Position numbers and translations under genes: made by a program. The notes under the pieces are model-generated. The model was not told the origin of the DNA. It made no database searches and worked only from the letters and a program-made list of their open reading frames with translations. This document shows, one piece after another, positions 1 to 8,543 of a stretch of 64,000 nucleotides of DNA; positions within the stretch are counted from its first letter, which is position 1; every line of letters starts with the position of its first letter. Source of the DNA: Streptomyces halstedii (GTDB lineage Bacteria; Actinomycetota; Actinomycetes; Streptomycetales; Streptomycetaceae); assembly GCA_000720535.1 (NCBI GenBank), contig JOAZ01000006.1, forward strand, positions 62,001-126,000, given 5' to 3'.

Positions 1-31
1 TGTCCGCGTACGGCACTGCCGTACGCGGACA
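1..31. terminator. Perfect inverted repeat, likely bidirectional terminator
   Basis: Two 14-nt arms (TGTCCGCGTACGGC and its exact reverse complement) are separated by 3 nt. It lies 30 bp beyond the stop codon of the first minus-strand gene, so it can end that transcript and probably also one entering from the left edge. There is no U-tract, which is usual for Streptomyces hairpin terminators. Confidence 0.75.
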
Positions 32-60
32 TCCGCGTTCCCGCCGCCCCGTCCGCCGGG

Positions 61-579
61 TCAGTAGCGCTGTTCCGCCCTGACCAGGCAGCGCTCCACC
101 CGGGAGACCGCCTGGGGGTCGTCCATGCGGACCGACACGGTCCTGGACGCGCCGGCGGCGAGGGTGACCGCGGCCCTTCCGGTGTCCACCGTCGTGCCGG
201 CGGCGTCGGTGAACGTCACGGACACGGCGTACGTGTGCGAGGTGGTCGCGGTCGAGCGGATCTGGACCGTGGCCGCCGTCACGGCCTTGCGTTCGCCCCG
301 CGCGGGCTCGGCGCAGCGCAGGACCCGGACTTCCGGAGACCGGGAACCGGTCGAGGCGGTCGCCGTGGAGCCCGACGAGCGGTTGCCGCTGTTGCCGGAG
401 TGGTTACTGTAACCGCCATTGCTCTTCTTGGAGTTGGAGCACCCACCGCCACTGGATCCGCTGCTTCCGCCACGGCTCTTCCCTCCGCTCGTGCCACCGT
501 GGCCGGAGGTCTGGAAGCCGGTGAGCGCGAGCACCACCACGGCCAGTACCGCCGCGAACCTGATCCGTCGCCCCATCAT
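61..579 (-). CDS. Secreted Ser/Gly-rich protein of unknown function
   Basis: This encodes 172 aa. I chose the ATG at 579 because an AAGGGGGG ribosome site lies just upstream; the longer reading frame to 693 would put a non-signal-like stretch in front. Residues 2-25 are a basic then hydrophobic signal peptide (RRIRFAAVLAVVVLALTGF). Residues 27-80 are almost only Gly, Ser, Asn and Lys, a flexible linker. The C-terminal 90 residues look like a small all-beta domain (VQIRSTATTSHTYAVSVTFT) of the FxLYD-like type seen in streptomycete lipoproteins, with two cysteines that could form a disulfide. It probably acts outside the cell. No function can be named. Confidence 0.7.
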   Translation of the reverse strand: MMGRRIRFAAVLAVVVLALTGFQTSGHGGTSGGKSRGGSSGSSGGGCSNSKKSNGGYSNHSGNSGNRSSGSTATASTGSRSPEVRVLRCAEPARGERKAVTAATVQIRSTATTSHTYAVSVTFTDAAGTTVDTGRAAVTLAAGASRTVSVRMDDPQAVSRVERCLVRAEQRY

Positions 580-817
580 CGATGCGGCCCCCCTTGCTGT
601 CGTGAGCCGGCCCGGTGCCGGCTGCCCTGCGGTCGCGCAGCCGCGCGCGACCGCACCGCACAGCTTTCCTCGCCGGTCCCACGACTCGGTCATCCTCCTG
701 TCACGGTCTGGTCATGGTCGGGTCATAAATTCCGGATGGCGGGACGAACGGGTCCGGCGTAGCGTCGGGCGAAGGGGTGTCGTGCAGTTCCGTGCGCGCA
801 GGCCCGGGAGGCCGTCC

Positions 818-1624
818 ATGATTCGCAACGTACTCGGCTCGGTCCTCGCCCTTGTCGGAGCGGCCGCGGCCGTCCAGAGCCCCTTCAACAGCTGGTACAA
901 CCACCGGCTGGGCCGCGACTACCGCGTCCAGGACCTGTTCGGCGGCATCACCGGCACCTCGTCCGCCGTGATGCTCTCGATCCTGCTGCCGTTCCTCTTC
1001 GCCGCGCTGGTGACCCTGGCCGGGGTCGTCCTGCGGTCGCGCTGGCTGGTGACGGCGGCCGGCCTGATCGTGCTGGCCTTCACCGTGCTGTGGATGGTCC
1101 GGCAGGGGCTGGCGGCGGGCAGTCTGAGCGTCGGCGGCGGGACGGGACTGCGGTACGGCGTCGCCGAGGCCCTGGGCGGCGGTGTGCTGCTCCTGCTGGG
1201 CGCGCTGTTGATGTCGGGGCGGACAGGGGGCGTACGGCGGCGGCGCGCCGCCGACCCGTATCCCGCGCCGGCGGACGACCGGCCCGACACCTGGCCCCCG
1301 ACACGCGAGCCCGGCCCCTCCGTACAGACCTCGCCGGGCCCCGAGCCGGAGGCGGACCCCTACACCGGACCGGGCCGGCACCGGGGACCTTCGGGCGACC
1401 AGGACACGGCCGGATTCCCCGCCCGGGAGGCCCAGGGGACGTACGGGACCGAAGGGGCCCCGGAGACGCAGGAGCCGCACGAGGTGCCGGGAAGCCAGGA
1501 GACGCGGGAAACGCAGGAGATACGGGGAACGCAGGATCCCCAGGGGGCGCACGGGGCTCACGAGGCCCGGGGCGAGGACGGCCCGGACGAGGACCCCGGC
1601 AGCTACCGCCCTCCGCACCCCTGA
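818..1624 (+). CDS. Four-helix membrane protein with long acidic tail
   Basis: This encodes 268 aa from ATG 818, preceded by GGGAGG. An upstream extension of the frame to 419 is antisense to the previous gene and was discarded. Four hydrophobic segments are visible near residues 3-20, 48-72, 77-97 and 113-131. The first ends before a conserved-looking SPFNSWYNHRLGRDYR stretch that would sit outside the first helix. Residues 135-268 form a cytoplasmic-type, disordered, acidic tail made of imperfect short repeats built on ETQE/GTQ. I do not recognise an enzyme family. The gene is convergent with the kinase downstream. Confidence 0.7.
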   Translation: MIRNVLGSVLALVGAAAAVQSPFNSWYNHRLGRDYRVQDLFGGITGTSSAVMLSILLPFLFAALVTLAGVVLRSRWLVTAAGLIVLAFTVLWMVRQGLAAGSLSVGGGTGLRYGVAEALGGGVLLLLGALLMSGRTGGVRRRRAADPYPAPADDRPDTWPPTREPGPSVQTSPGPEPEADPYTGPGRHRGPSGDQDTAGFPAREAQGTYGTEGAPETQEPHEVPGSQETRETQEIRGTQDPQGAHGAHEARGEDGPDEDPGSYRPPHP

Positions 1625-1665
1625 CACACGGCACGCACAGCACGCCGGGCGGGCGGGCGCCGGGG

Positions 1666-4038
1666 TCAGGTCCGCGCCCTGCTCCCCGTGCCCGTGCCCT
1701 TCAGGGCGTCCAGCGCGTACACACAGCGGTCCTTGCTGCACGCGTACACCACACCCGCCTGAGCCACCGGTGAGCCGGTGATCTCGCCGCCGGTGGCCAG
1801 CTTCCAGCGGAGCTGGCCACCGGCGGCGTCCAGCGTGTAGAGCACATGGTCCGCCGAACCGAAGTGGACCCGGCCGTCCGCGACCACCGGGGCCCCCACC
1901 ACCTCGCCGCCCGCCGCGAACCGCCACTTCGGCGTCCCGGTCACCGCGTCCAGGGTGTACAGCGCGCTGCCGCTGCCCACATGCACGTTCCCGCCGGTGA
2001 CCAGCACCGGTTCGACGGACTGCCGCGCCTCGGTCGCGATCCGCCACCGGTCCTTGCCGGTCGAGGCGTCCAGCGCGTAGACGGTGCCGAGGTAGTCGGC
2101 GAGGTACACACCGCCCCCGGTGACCGCCGGCCCCGGGGCGAAGGCGGGCGGCGAGAGGAAGGCGGCCGGTGACTCGAAGTGCCAGCGCACCCGGCCCGAG
2201 ACCGTGTCCACGGCCAGCACGCGGGTCCCGGCGGCGACGTACACGAAGCCGTCCTCCGCCGGGGTCACCCGCACCGGCACCCCGCCGCACGAGGCCGCGT
2301 CACCGACCGGGTACGACCAGCGCTCCAGGCCGGTGCGCGCGTCCACGGCCCGCAGCCGGGCGTCCTGCCAGAGGTAGACCGTGCCGTCGTGGAGGACCGG
2401 TCCGGCCTCCGGTGTCTCGAAGTCGGTCTGCACCCCCCGGACCTCCCACAGCTTCTCGCCGCTGGACGCCTCCCACGCCTGGACGCCCCCGCCGCGCGTG
2501 GCGGTCAGCACGGTGCCCCGGTCCGCCTTCAGGGCGTACACCCAGGCATCCGTCCGCAGCCGCCACCGCTCAGCGCCGGTCGTCGCGTCCAGCGCGTACA
2601 GCGAGGGACCGTCCGACGCGTGGATCCGGCCGCCGTCGACGGCCATCGACCAGGCGACGTCCCGGGTCTTGAACTGGCGGCGCCCGTTGCCCACGTCCAG
2701 CGCGTGCACCTCGAAGGAGGTCACGTAGAGCAGGTCCCCCACCACGACCGGGGTCCCCCACACATCGTTCGACATGCGAAAACGCCAGGGACGCCAGCGC
2801 TCGGGGCCCGCGGGCACCGCGTCCGGGGCGGGCGCGGGCGGGGCCGCCGGGTGCGGGGCCGGGGCCGTCCCGGCGGGCGGACGCACCCAGCCGGTCGCCG
2901 GATCGGCGTGCGCGGCGGCCGCGCCGCGCACGTCCACGGGGCGCGGGCCGGGACCGATCGGCACCTGGGCGCCGGGCAGCCGCACCGGACCGCCCTCGGG
3001 CTGCGGGGACGGGAGCGGAGCGGGGGCCGGCGCGGAACGGGCGTCGCCGTCACCCCGCCAGGCGGTGTCCCGGCCGGCGCCCGGCGGCGGCTGCCGCGGG
3101 GGCGGCGGTACGGCCACCGGGGCGGGCGGCGCGGCGATCGCGCGGCCGCCGCCGCGCCGCTGCTCGATCATCGCGGTGGCCGGGATCGGCAGCCAGGCCG
3201 AGGCGGTGCCGCTGTCGTCGCCGCCCGAGGCGAACAGGTGCGGTGCCAGCTGGGACTGGAGATCGGCGGGGCTGGGCCGCCGGGTCGCGTCCATCTGCAT
3301 ACAGGACTGGATCAGGGGGCGCAGGTCGTCGGGCAGCCCCTCGGTGTCCGGGCCCTCCCGCAACAGCATGAACACGGTCTCCACGGGGTTCGCCCCGTGG
3401 AACGGCGCGTGCCCGGTCGCCGCGAAGACCAGCGTCGAGCCGAGCGAGAACACGTCACTGGCGCCCGTCACGCTCCGCGAGTCACGCGCCTGCTCCGGCG
3501 ACATGTAGGCGGGGGTGCCCACCGCGACGTTCGTCATGGTCAGCCGGGTGTTCGAGACACCCGAGGCGATACCGAAGTCGATCACCCGCGGCCCGTCCTC
3601 GACCACCAGGACGTTGGACGGCTTCAGATCGCGGTGGACGAGCCCGGCACCGTGGATCGACTGGAGGGCCTCGGCGATCCCGGCGGCCAGCCAGCGCACG
3701 GCCTGCGTGGGCATGGGACCGCACTCGTTCACTATCTCCTCAAGGGAGGGGGCCGGGACGTACGCGGTGGCCAGCCAGGGGACGGCCGCGCGCGGGTCGG
3801 CGTCGACCACGGCGGCCGTGTAGAACCCGCTGACGGCGCGGGCGGCCTCCACCTCACGCGTGAAACGGACCCGGAACAGCTGATCCTCGGCCAGTTCCGT
3901 GCGAACCGTCTTGATCGCCACCCGTCGGCCCGACGCCGAGCGTGCGAGATAGACCAGCCCCATGCCGCCGGCCCCGAGCCGCCCCAGCACCTCGAACGGG
4001 CCGATCCGCCTCGGATCGTGCCGCGTCAGCTGCTCCAC
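1666..4038 (-). CDS. Ser/Thr protein kinase with C-terminal PQQ beta-propeller
   Basis: This encodes 790 aa. The GTG at 4038 has GGGAGG upstream; the open frame continues to 4509, but that part has no kinase homology. Residues about 13-270 form a Hanks-type kinase: glycine loop [13 protein letters not shown] lysine, HRDLKPSN catalytic loop, VIDFG magnesium site and [10 protein letters not shown] roughly 150-residue Pro/Ala-rich linker follows. The C-terminal 370 residues carry about eight PQQ-type blades recognisable by repeated YALDA-TG--RW patterns. I see no membrane segment, unlike PknB-type sensors, so the propeller is probably cytoplasmic and may bind a substrate or partner protein. The kinase residues look intact. 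The domain assignment is firm and the ligand is unknown. Confidence 0.93.
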   Translation of the reverse strand: MEQLTRHDPRRIGPFEVLGRLGAGGMGLVYLARSASGRRVAIKTVRTELAEDQLFRVRFTREVEAARAVSGFYTAAVVDADPRAAVPWLATAYVPAPSLEEIVNECGPMPTQAVRWLAAGIAEALQSIHGAGLVHRDLKPSNVLVVEDGPRVIDFGIASGVSNTRLTMTNVAVGTPAYMSPEQARDSRSVTGASDVFSLGSTLVFAATGHAPFHGANPVETVFMLLREGPDTEGLPDDLRPLIQSCMQMDATRRPSPADLQSQLAPHLFASGGDDSGTASAWLPIPATAMIEQRRGGGRAIAAPPAPVAVPPPPRQPPPGAGRDTAWRGDGDARSAPAPAPLPSPQPEGGPVRLPGAQVPIGPGPRPVDVRGAAAAHADPATGWVRPPAGTAPAPHPAAPPAPAPDAVPAGPERWRPWRFRMSNDVWGTPVVVGDLLYVTSFEVHALDVGNGRRQFKTRDVAWSMAVDGGRIHASDGPSLYALDATTGAERWRLRTDAWVYALKADRGTVLTATRGGGVQAWEASSGEKLWEVRGVQTDFETPEAGPVLHDGTVYLWQDARLRAVDARTGLERWSYPVGDAASCGGVPVRVTPAEDGFVYVAAGTRVLAVDTVSGRVRWHFESPAAFLSPPAFAPGPAVTGGGVYLADYLGTVYALDASTGKDRWRIATEARQSVEPVLVTGGNVHVGSGSALYTLDAVTGTPKWRFAAGGEVVGAPVVADGRVHFGSADHVLYTLDAAGGQLRWKLATGGEITGSPVAQAGVVYACSKDRCVYALDALKGTGTGSRART

Positions 4039-4241
4039 TTGCCTGCCACCTCCCCGTACGGACCTCAGGCAACCAAGGCCCGCGAAATACCGCCCTGTGC
4101 AGCGTCTCACCACTGAGCACCACCGGCGGTGCGCCCCCGATTGTTCCTGGCTCGCCGTCCGGTTGCGAACCCGGGGGCGGATCGGGGTGTCTTGTGTCAG
4201 TCCACCCGTTTCAGGACACCACGGCCCCGGCGGCGGTACGG

Positions 4242-5042
4242 CTACGCCCGCGGCCCGGCCGGCTCCAGCACCGCGAAGACGGCACCCTGGTCGTCCTGGA
4301 GCACCGCGATCCGCCCGCGCGGGACGTCGTAGGGCGGTGCCGAGATCCGGCCACCGAGGTGGACGGCGGTCCCGGCCGCCCGGTCGCAGTCGGCCACGGC
4401 GAAATAGCTGAGGAAGTAGCTGGGCATCATCTCGGGGAACGCGTCCGTGAGCACGGCACGCCCGCCGACCGCGGTCTTTTCGCCCGGTTCGGTCCCGGGC
4501 GGGGACCACGTCCGCAGCCCCGTGCCGGCCGCGGGCCCCGGCCCGCCGGGGACGACCAGGTCGGCGCCCCGGAAGCCGAAGACCTCCTCGTAGAAGGCGT
4601 CCACCCGCTCGGGCTGCCGGGTGTACACCTCGGTCCAGCAGAAGGCGCCGGGGGCGTTCCGCTTCTCGAACCCGGCGCGTTCGTCCGCCTGCCAGAGGCC
4701 GAAGACGGCGCCGCCGGGGTCGGCGGCCTGCGCGAGGACCCCGGCCCGGCCCGCGCGGACCGGATCGGTGATCACCTGGCCGCCGGACTTCCGGATCAGG
4801 GCGACGGTGGCGAGGATGTCCTCGGTGGCGAAGTAGACGCCCCAGGCGGTCGGCATACGGCCGTCCCGCTTGGCGGCGAGGGCCGCGACGAGCGCGCCGT
4901 CGCTGTACGCGTCGGCGAACGGCATGCCGTCACCGGCCCGGAAGGTCCAGCCGAAGAGCCCGCCGTAGAAGCGCTTGCCCGCTTCGAGGTCGGAGAGCTG
5001 CACATCGACCCAGCACGGCGCGGACTGCGCGAATGCGGCCAT
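4242..5042 (-). CDS. Two-domain VOC (glyoxalase/bleomycin-resistance fold) protein
   Basis: This encodes 266 aa from ATG 5042 with GAGGAGGG upstream. There are two tandem vicinal-oxygen-chelate modules. The first begins at [23 protein letters not shown] and the second at [24 protein letters not shown], about 130 residues apart, each with the beta-alpha-beta-beta-beta signature. Such duplicated proteins form one metal site from two half-barrels. Streptomycetes carry many paralogues annotated as hydroxylases or resistance proteins, mostly without tested substrates. It is transcribed away from the TetR gene at 5385, which could regulate it. Confidence 0.85.
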   Translation of the reverse strand: MAAFAQSAPCWVDVQLSDLEAGKRFYGGLFGWTFRAGDGMPFADAYSDGALVAALAAKRDGRMPTAWGVYFATEDILATVALIRKSGGQVITDPVRAGRAGVLAQAADPGGAVFGLWQADERAGFEKRNAPGAFCWTEVYTRQPERVDAFYEEVFGFRGADLVVPGGPGPAAGTGLRTWSPPGTEPGEKTAVGGRAVLTDAFPEMMPSYFLSYFAVADCDRAAGTAVHLGGRISAPPYDVPRGRIAVLQDDQGAVFAVLEPAGPRA

Positions 5043-5182
5043 GGGCCCGTCCCTCCTCGATGGTGACGCCCGTCACACCCAACGTAGCGTCGGGCGGCGC
5101 GCGGCGCGCCCCGAGGCCGCCCTCCGACATCGGGACTCCGTGAATAGAACTTTTGCCCGAACCGTGAAGACGTGGGCGCAGG

Positions 5183-5228
5183 GTGGACACGCGTTGTCCA
5201 CCGAAGTTATCCACAGGGTGTTGATAAC
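5183..5228. promoter_or_regulatory. Cluster of four DnaA-box-like 9-mers / 23-bp palindrome
   Basis: In the 342-bp gap between the VOC gene and the TetR gene there are four matches to the DnaA box: GGTGGACAC at 5182-5190 (minus orientation, 7/9), TTGTCCACC at 5194-5202 (8/9), a perfect TTATCCACA at 5207-5215, and TGTTGATAA at 5219-5227 (minus, 8/9). Their centres are 11-13 bp apart, close to one helical turn. The last two also make the palindrome GTTATC-N11-GATAAC (5206-5228), with an inner ACA/TGT. It may therefore be a DnaA-binding cluster or the operator of the TetR regulator 157 bp downstream. The rest of this gap shows nothing else. Confidence 0.55.
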
Positions 5229-5384
5229 AAAATCGGACCGGAACACCTCGTTCCAGCCCTCCGGCCTCCCCGTTTCCCCTCCCCGGCCCCCCGGAATCGT
5301 GCCCTCCGCCCGGTCCCCAGCGGGCTGTTCCCCATTTGCAGTCGGTCAGATCGCGCTCCGACCCCCCGTCGGTAAGCTGACGGC

Positions 5385-6032
5385 ATGACAGGACAAGTGC
5401 GCACCGTCGACGGCCGCGTGGCTGGTCGGCGAGGTCAGGCGACGCGGCAGAAGCTGCTCGACTGCCTCAGCGAGATGCTCAGCTCCTCGCCGTACCGGGA
5501 CGTCAAAGTCATCGACGTCGCCCGGAGGGCGGGGACTTCACCCGCGACCTTCTACCAGTATTTCCCCGACGTCGAAGGCGCCGTTCTCGAACTCGCCGAA
5601 GAGATGGCCCGCGAGAGCGCCGGACTGACCGAACTGGCCGCGGACCGCTCCTGGGTCGGCAAGGCGGGACGGCAGACCGCCGAGGAACTCGTCGACGGGT
5701 TCCTCGACTTCTGGCGGCGCCATGACGCGATCCTGCGCGTGGTGGACCTCGGCGCCGCCGAAGGGGACAAACGGTTCTACAAGATCCGCATGAAGGTCCT
5801 GAACTCGGTCACCGGCTCCCTGACGGGCGCTGTCAAGGACCTCCAGGCCAAGGGCCGGGTCGACAAGGACGTCAGCCCCGCGGCCGTGGCGGGCTCGCTC
5901 GTCATGATGCTCTCGGCCGTCGCCTCGCACCAGAAGGGGTTCACCACCTGGGGCGTGAAGCAGGCCGAACTCCGCCCGAACCTCGCCCTGTTGGTACACC
6001 TGGGCATCACCGGCAAGAAGCCGGTCAGGTAG
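5385..6032 (+). CDS. TetR/AcrR-family transcriptional regulator
   Basis: This encodes 215 aa from ATG 5385. The N-terminal helix-turn-helix spans about residues 18-65 (RQKLLDCLSEML, then VIDVARRAGTSPATFYQYF), which is the TetR recognition helix with the typical FYxYF ending. The remaining 150 residues are the all-helical ligand and dimer domain and give no clue to the ligand. It is divergent from the VOC gene, and the shared 342-bp intergenic region carries a 23-bp palindrome that would suit autoregulation. A strong hairpin follows the stop codon, so it is probably monocistronic. Confidence 0.9.
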   Translation: MTGQVRTVDGRVAGRRGQATRQKLLDCLSEMLSSSPYRDVKVIDVARRAGTSPATFYQYFPDVEGAVLELAEEMARESAGLTELAADRSWVGKAGRQTAEELVDGFLDFWRRHDAILRVVDLGAAEGDKRFYKIRMKVLNSVTGSLTGAVKDLQAKGRVDKDVSPAAVAGSLVMMLSAVASHQKGFTTWGVKQAELRPNLALLVHLGITGKKPVR

Positions 6033-6102
6033 GCGCCGGCCAGGACCCACCGCATACACCACCGGGTGCCGCGCGGACATCCCGCGGCCCCGTCCTGTCT
6101 CG

Positions 6103-6137
6103 CCGACGGCGGACCACCTCAGGTGGTCCGCCGTCGG
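6103..6137. terminator. Long perfect hairpin terminator
   Basis: The arms at 6103-6119 and 6121-6137 are exact reverse complements (17 nt, CCGACGGCGGACCACCT), so the folded stem is about 15-16 bp with a tiny loop. It lies 70 bp after the TetR stop codon and before the next plus-strand gene. Confidence 0.8.
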
Positions 6138-6201
6138 TGTTCCCGCGCCCGGCCGCCCCCCGCACCGGGCGGACGCGTCTGCGGCGCGGTGGAATGGGTC
6201 C

Positions 6202-6870
6202 ATGAGCGATACACAGAAGGCCTTCCGCGGCCTGCTCCACGCCCAGCGCGTCTGGGACGTCACCCTTCCCCGCTTCGAGACCTCCACCGCCCCCGCGGAC
6301 CCCCTCACCCTGTTCCGTACCTGGTTCGCCGAGGCGGCCGGCGCCGGCCAGAGCGAGCCGCACGCCATGACGCTGTCCACCGTGGACGCCGAGGGCCGGC
6401 CCGACGCCCGGATCCTGACCCTGCACGACGCCGACGAGCGCGGATGGCACTTCGGCACGCACACCACCAGCGAGAAGGGCCGCCAGCTCGCGGCCCGCCC
6501 GCACGCGGCCCTCACCTTCTACTGGCCCGTCCAGGGGCGCCAGGTCCGGGTACGGGGGACGGTGACCCCGGTGGGCCGCGCCGAGAGCCGGGCGGATCTG
6601 CGCGCCCGGTCCACCGGGGCCCTGGCGGCGGCGCTCACCGGGACGCAGAGCGAGGTGCTGCGCTCCCGCGACGCCCTGCTGCGGGCCTCCGAGGCCGCCT
6701 GGGAGCGCGCGCGGGCGGAACCGGACACCGAGGTGGAGACCTGGACGCGCTACGTGGTCGAACCGCACGAGGCCGAGTTCTTCCAGGGGGACGCGGAACG
6801 CCGCCACGTCCGCCTGCGCTACCGCCGGGAGACCGGCGGACCCTGGACCCGGGAGCTCCTCTGGCCCTGA
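6202..6870 (+). CDS. Pyridoxamine-5'-phosphate-oxidase-like FMN flavoprotein
   Basis: This encodes 222 aa from ATG 6202. It has the split-barrel PNPOx fold: AMTLSTVDAEGRPDARILTL (residues 54-73) is the FMN-binding beta hairpin, GWHFGTHTTSEKGRQLAARP follows, and the C-terminal dimerisation motif ends in RLRYRRE--GPWTRELLWP, like PdxH. The authentic pdxH is probably the gene at 31875-32594, which keeps the better substrate motifs. This paralogue lacks the usual PdxH N-terminal segment (MREQYRS...). It may oxidise pyridoxine phosphate or another small substrate with bound FMN. It is followed closely by htpX, but with a gap of 74 bp containing a possible promoter. Confidence 0.85.
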   Translation: MSDTQKAFRGLLHAQRVWDVTLPRFETSTAPADPLTLFRTWFAEAAGAGQSEPHAMTLSTVDAEGRPDARILTLHDADERGWHFGTHTTSEKGRQLAARPHAALTFYWPVQGRQVRVRGTVTPVGRAESRADLRARSTGALAAALTGTQSEVLRSRDALLRASEAAWERARAEPDTEVETWTRYVVEPHEAEFFQGDAERRHVRLRYRRETGGPWTRELLWP

Positions 6871-6944
6871 CGCCGGAGGACATTTATCCGCTTCGCACGG
6901 AGAAAGGGGCACTATGGGAGACAGGTGAGCTCTTGGAGGCACCC

Positions 6945-7856
6945 ATGGCACGAGCCCGTTCCCGTTACGCCCCTGACCGGGGGCTGACCACCCGCATGGT
7001 CGGCACCATGTTCTTCATCGGCCTGCTCTACGTCGTCCTGGTGGGGATCCTCCTCGCCGTCCTGCACGGAGCCTGGCCGTTCATCCTGATCGTCGTGGGC
7101 GGTCTGTTCATCGCCCAGTTCTGGTTCAGCGACCGCATCGCCGCCTTCGGCATGGGCGCGCGCGAGGTCACCCCGCAGGAGGCGCCCGAACTGCACGGGG
7201 CCGTCGACCGCATCTGCGCCCTGGCCGACATGCCGAAACCCAAGGTCGCGATCGCGCGGAGCGACGTACCGAACGCGTTCGCCACCGGGCGCAGCGAGAA
7301 GTCCGCGCTGGTCTGTGCCACGACCGGACTGCTGCGCAGACTGGAACCCGACGAGCTGGAGGGGGTCCTCGCGCACGAGATGTCGCACGTCGCCCACCGC
7401 GACGTCGCGGTCATGACCATCGCCTCCTTCCTCGGGGTCCTCGCCGGGATCATCACCCGGGTCGCCCTGTGGGGCGGTCTGGCCCGCAACAGCCGGGGCA
7501 ACGACCCGGCCGGCATGATCATCATGCTCATTCCGCTGATCAGCGCGGTGGTGTACGCCCTGAGCTTCCTGCTGACCCGGCTGCTCTCCCGCTACCGCGA
7601 GCTGTCGGCCGACCGCACCGCCGCCCTGCTCACCGGCCGCCCCTCGTCCCTGGCCTCCGCGCTCACCAAGGTCAGCGGCCAGATGGCCAGGATCCCGACG
7701 GAGGACCTGCGCAAGGCGGAGCCGTACAACGCCTTCTACTTCGTGCCGGCCTTCTCCTCGAAGGAGAGCCTCGGCCGGCTCCTCTCCTCGCACCCGACGC
7801 TCGAACAGCGCCTCGACCAGCTGGCCCGCATCTCCGCCGGCCTGTCCCGTCCGTAA
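6945..7856 (+). CDS. htpX: Zinc metalloprotease HtpX homologue (M48)
   Basis: This encodes 303 aa from ATG 6945 behind TTGGAGGC; the frame stays open to 6066, but that part is antisense-type and lacks homology. Two membrane segments lie near residues 21-60, and the M48 active site LAHEMSHVAHRD (HEXXH) lies near residue 145, followed by two further hydrophobic helices and a downstream E in the RYRELSADR motif that supplies the third zinc ligand. HtpX degrades damaged membrane proteins in envelope stress. The stop codon is 9 bp from the start of pspAB, so the two genes are almost certainly co-transcribed. Confidence 0.92.
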   Translation: MARARSRYAPDRGLTTRMVGTMFFIGLLYVVLVGILLAVLHGAWPFILIVVGGLFIAQFWFSDRIAAFGMGAREVTPQEAPELHGAVDRICALADMPKPKVAIARSDVPNAFATGRSEKSALVCATTGLLRRLEPDELEGVLAHEMSHVAHRDVAVMTIASFLGVLAGIITRVALWGGLARNSRGNDPAGMIIMLIPLISAVVYALSFLLTRLLSRYRELSADRTAALLTGRPSSLASALTKVSGQMARIPTEDLRKAEPYNAFYFVPAFSSKESLGRLLSSHPTLEQRLDQLARISAGLSRP

Positions 7857-7865
7857 GGAGCCTCC

Positions 7866-8450
7866 GTGGGCCTGCTCGACACCATCCTGGGCCGCAGCAA
7901 ACCGGTCCGGCCCGACCTCGACCAGCTCTTCGCCGTCCCCTCCGCGGCCCTGACCCTCCAGGCCGGCACGGGTTTCACCCCGACCGGGCTGGGGTCGGTG
8001 TGCTTCGCGGGGGTGGAGGGCGGCACCTTCGCGCGTATCCAGCAGGACGTAGGGGAGCTGCTGGACGCGGACACCGGCCGGGGCGGGGTCCCGGTGGAGT
8101 TCAGCCGGGACACCTACGGCTACACCTGGCTGCTCGCCCGGCAGCCCGCCGACGACACGGCGGGTCTGGTCAACGACCTGCACGCGGTGAACACACTGCT
8201 CCAGGACGGCGGATTCGGGCCTCATCTGCTCTGCTCGCTGATCGGGTTCCGCCACGCGGACGGGCGGCGGCTGGCGCTGGTCTACCTCTACAAGCGCGGC
8301 ACGTTCTACCCGTTCGCCCCGGCCGCGGACGGCGGGGAGCGGCGTGACAACCAACTGGAACTCCAGGTGAGAGCCCTGCTGGGCGACGACCTCCGGGTGG
8401 AGGAGGACCTGGCCCGCTGGTTCCCGGTGTGGGGCGCGCCGGGACTGTGA
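7866..8450 (+). CDS. pspAB: PspA-associated protein PspAB
   Basis: This encodes 194 aa, starting at GTG 7866 with AAGGAG directly after the htpX stop. It opens with GLLDTILGRSKPVRPDLDQLF and contains CFAGVEGGTF and YLYKRGTFYPFAP, the pattern I know for the PspAB family found next to HtpX or PspA in actinobacteria and archaea. There is no signal peptide and no membrane helix, so it is a soluble partner. The role, linking membrane stress sensing to the HtpX protease, is inferred from the family and from the nine-base spacing. The exact biochemical activity is unknown. Confidence 0.8.
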   Translation: MGLLDTILGRSKPVRPDLDQLFAVPSAALTLQAGTGFTPTGLGSVCFAGVEGGTFARIQQDVGELLDADTGRGGVPVEFSRDTYGYTWLLARQPADDTAGLVNDLHAVNTLLQDGGFGPHLLCSLIGFRHADGRRLALVYLYKRGTFYPFAPAADGGERRDNQLELQVRALLGDDLRVEEDLARWFPVWGAPGL

Positions 8451-8543
8451 GCCGCGGGGCCGTGATCATTTCGCAACCGATTCCGGCCTGGAGTGAGACC
8501 TATCATGTGCATGTCGGTAGGCCTGTCCGGTTACGCTCCGGTC

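Noticed and set aside
4039-4509. N-terminal extension of the Ser/Thr kinase
   Set aside because: No homology before the GTG at 4038, which has a good ribosome site; the extension overlaps a gene-free promoter region.
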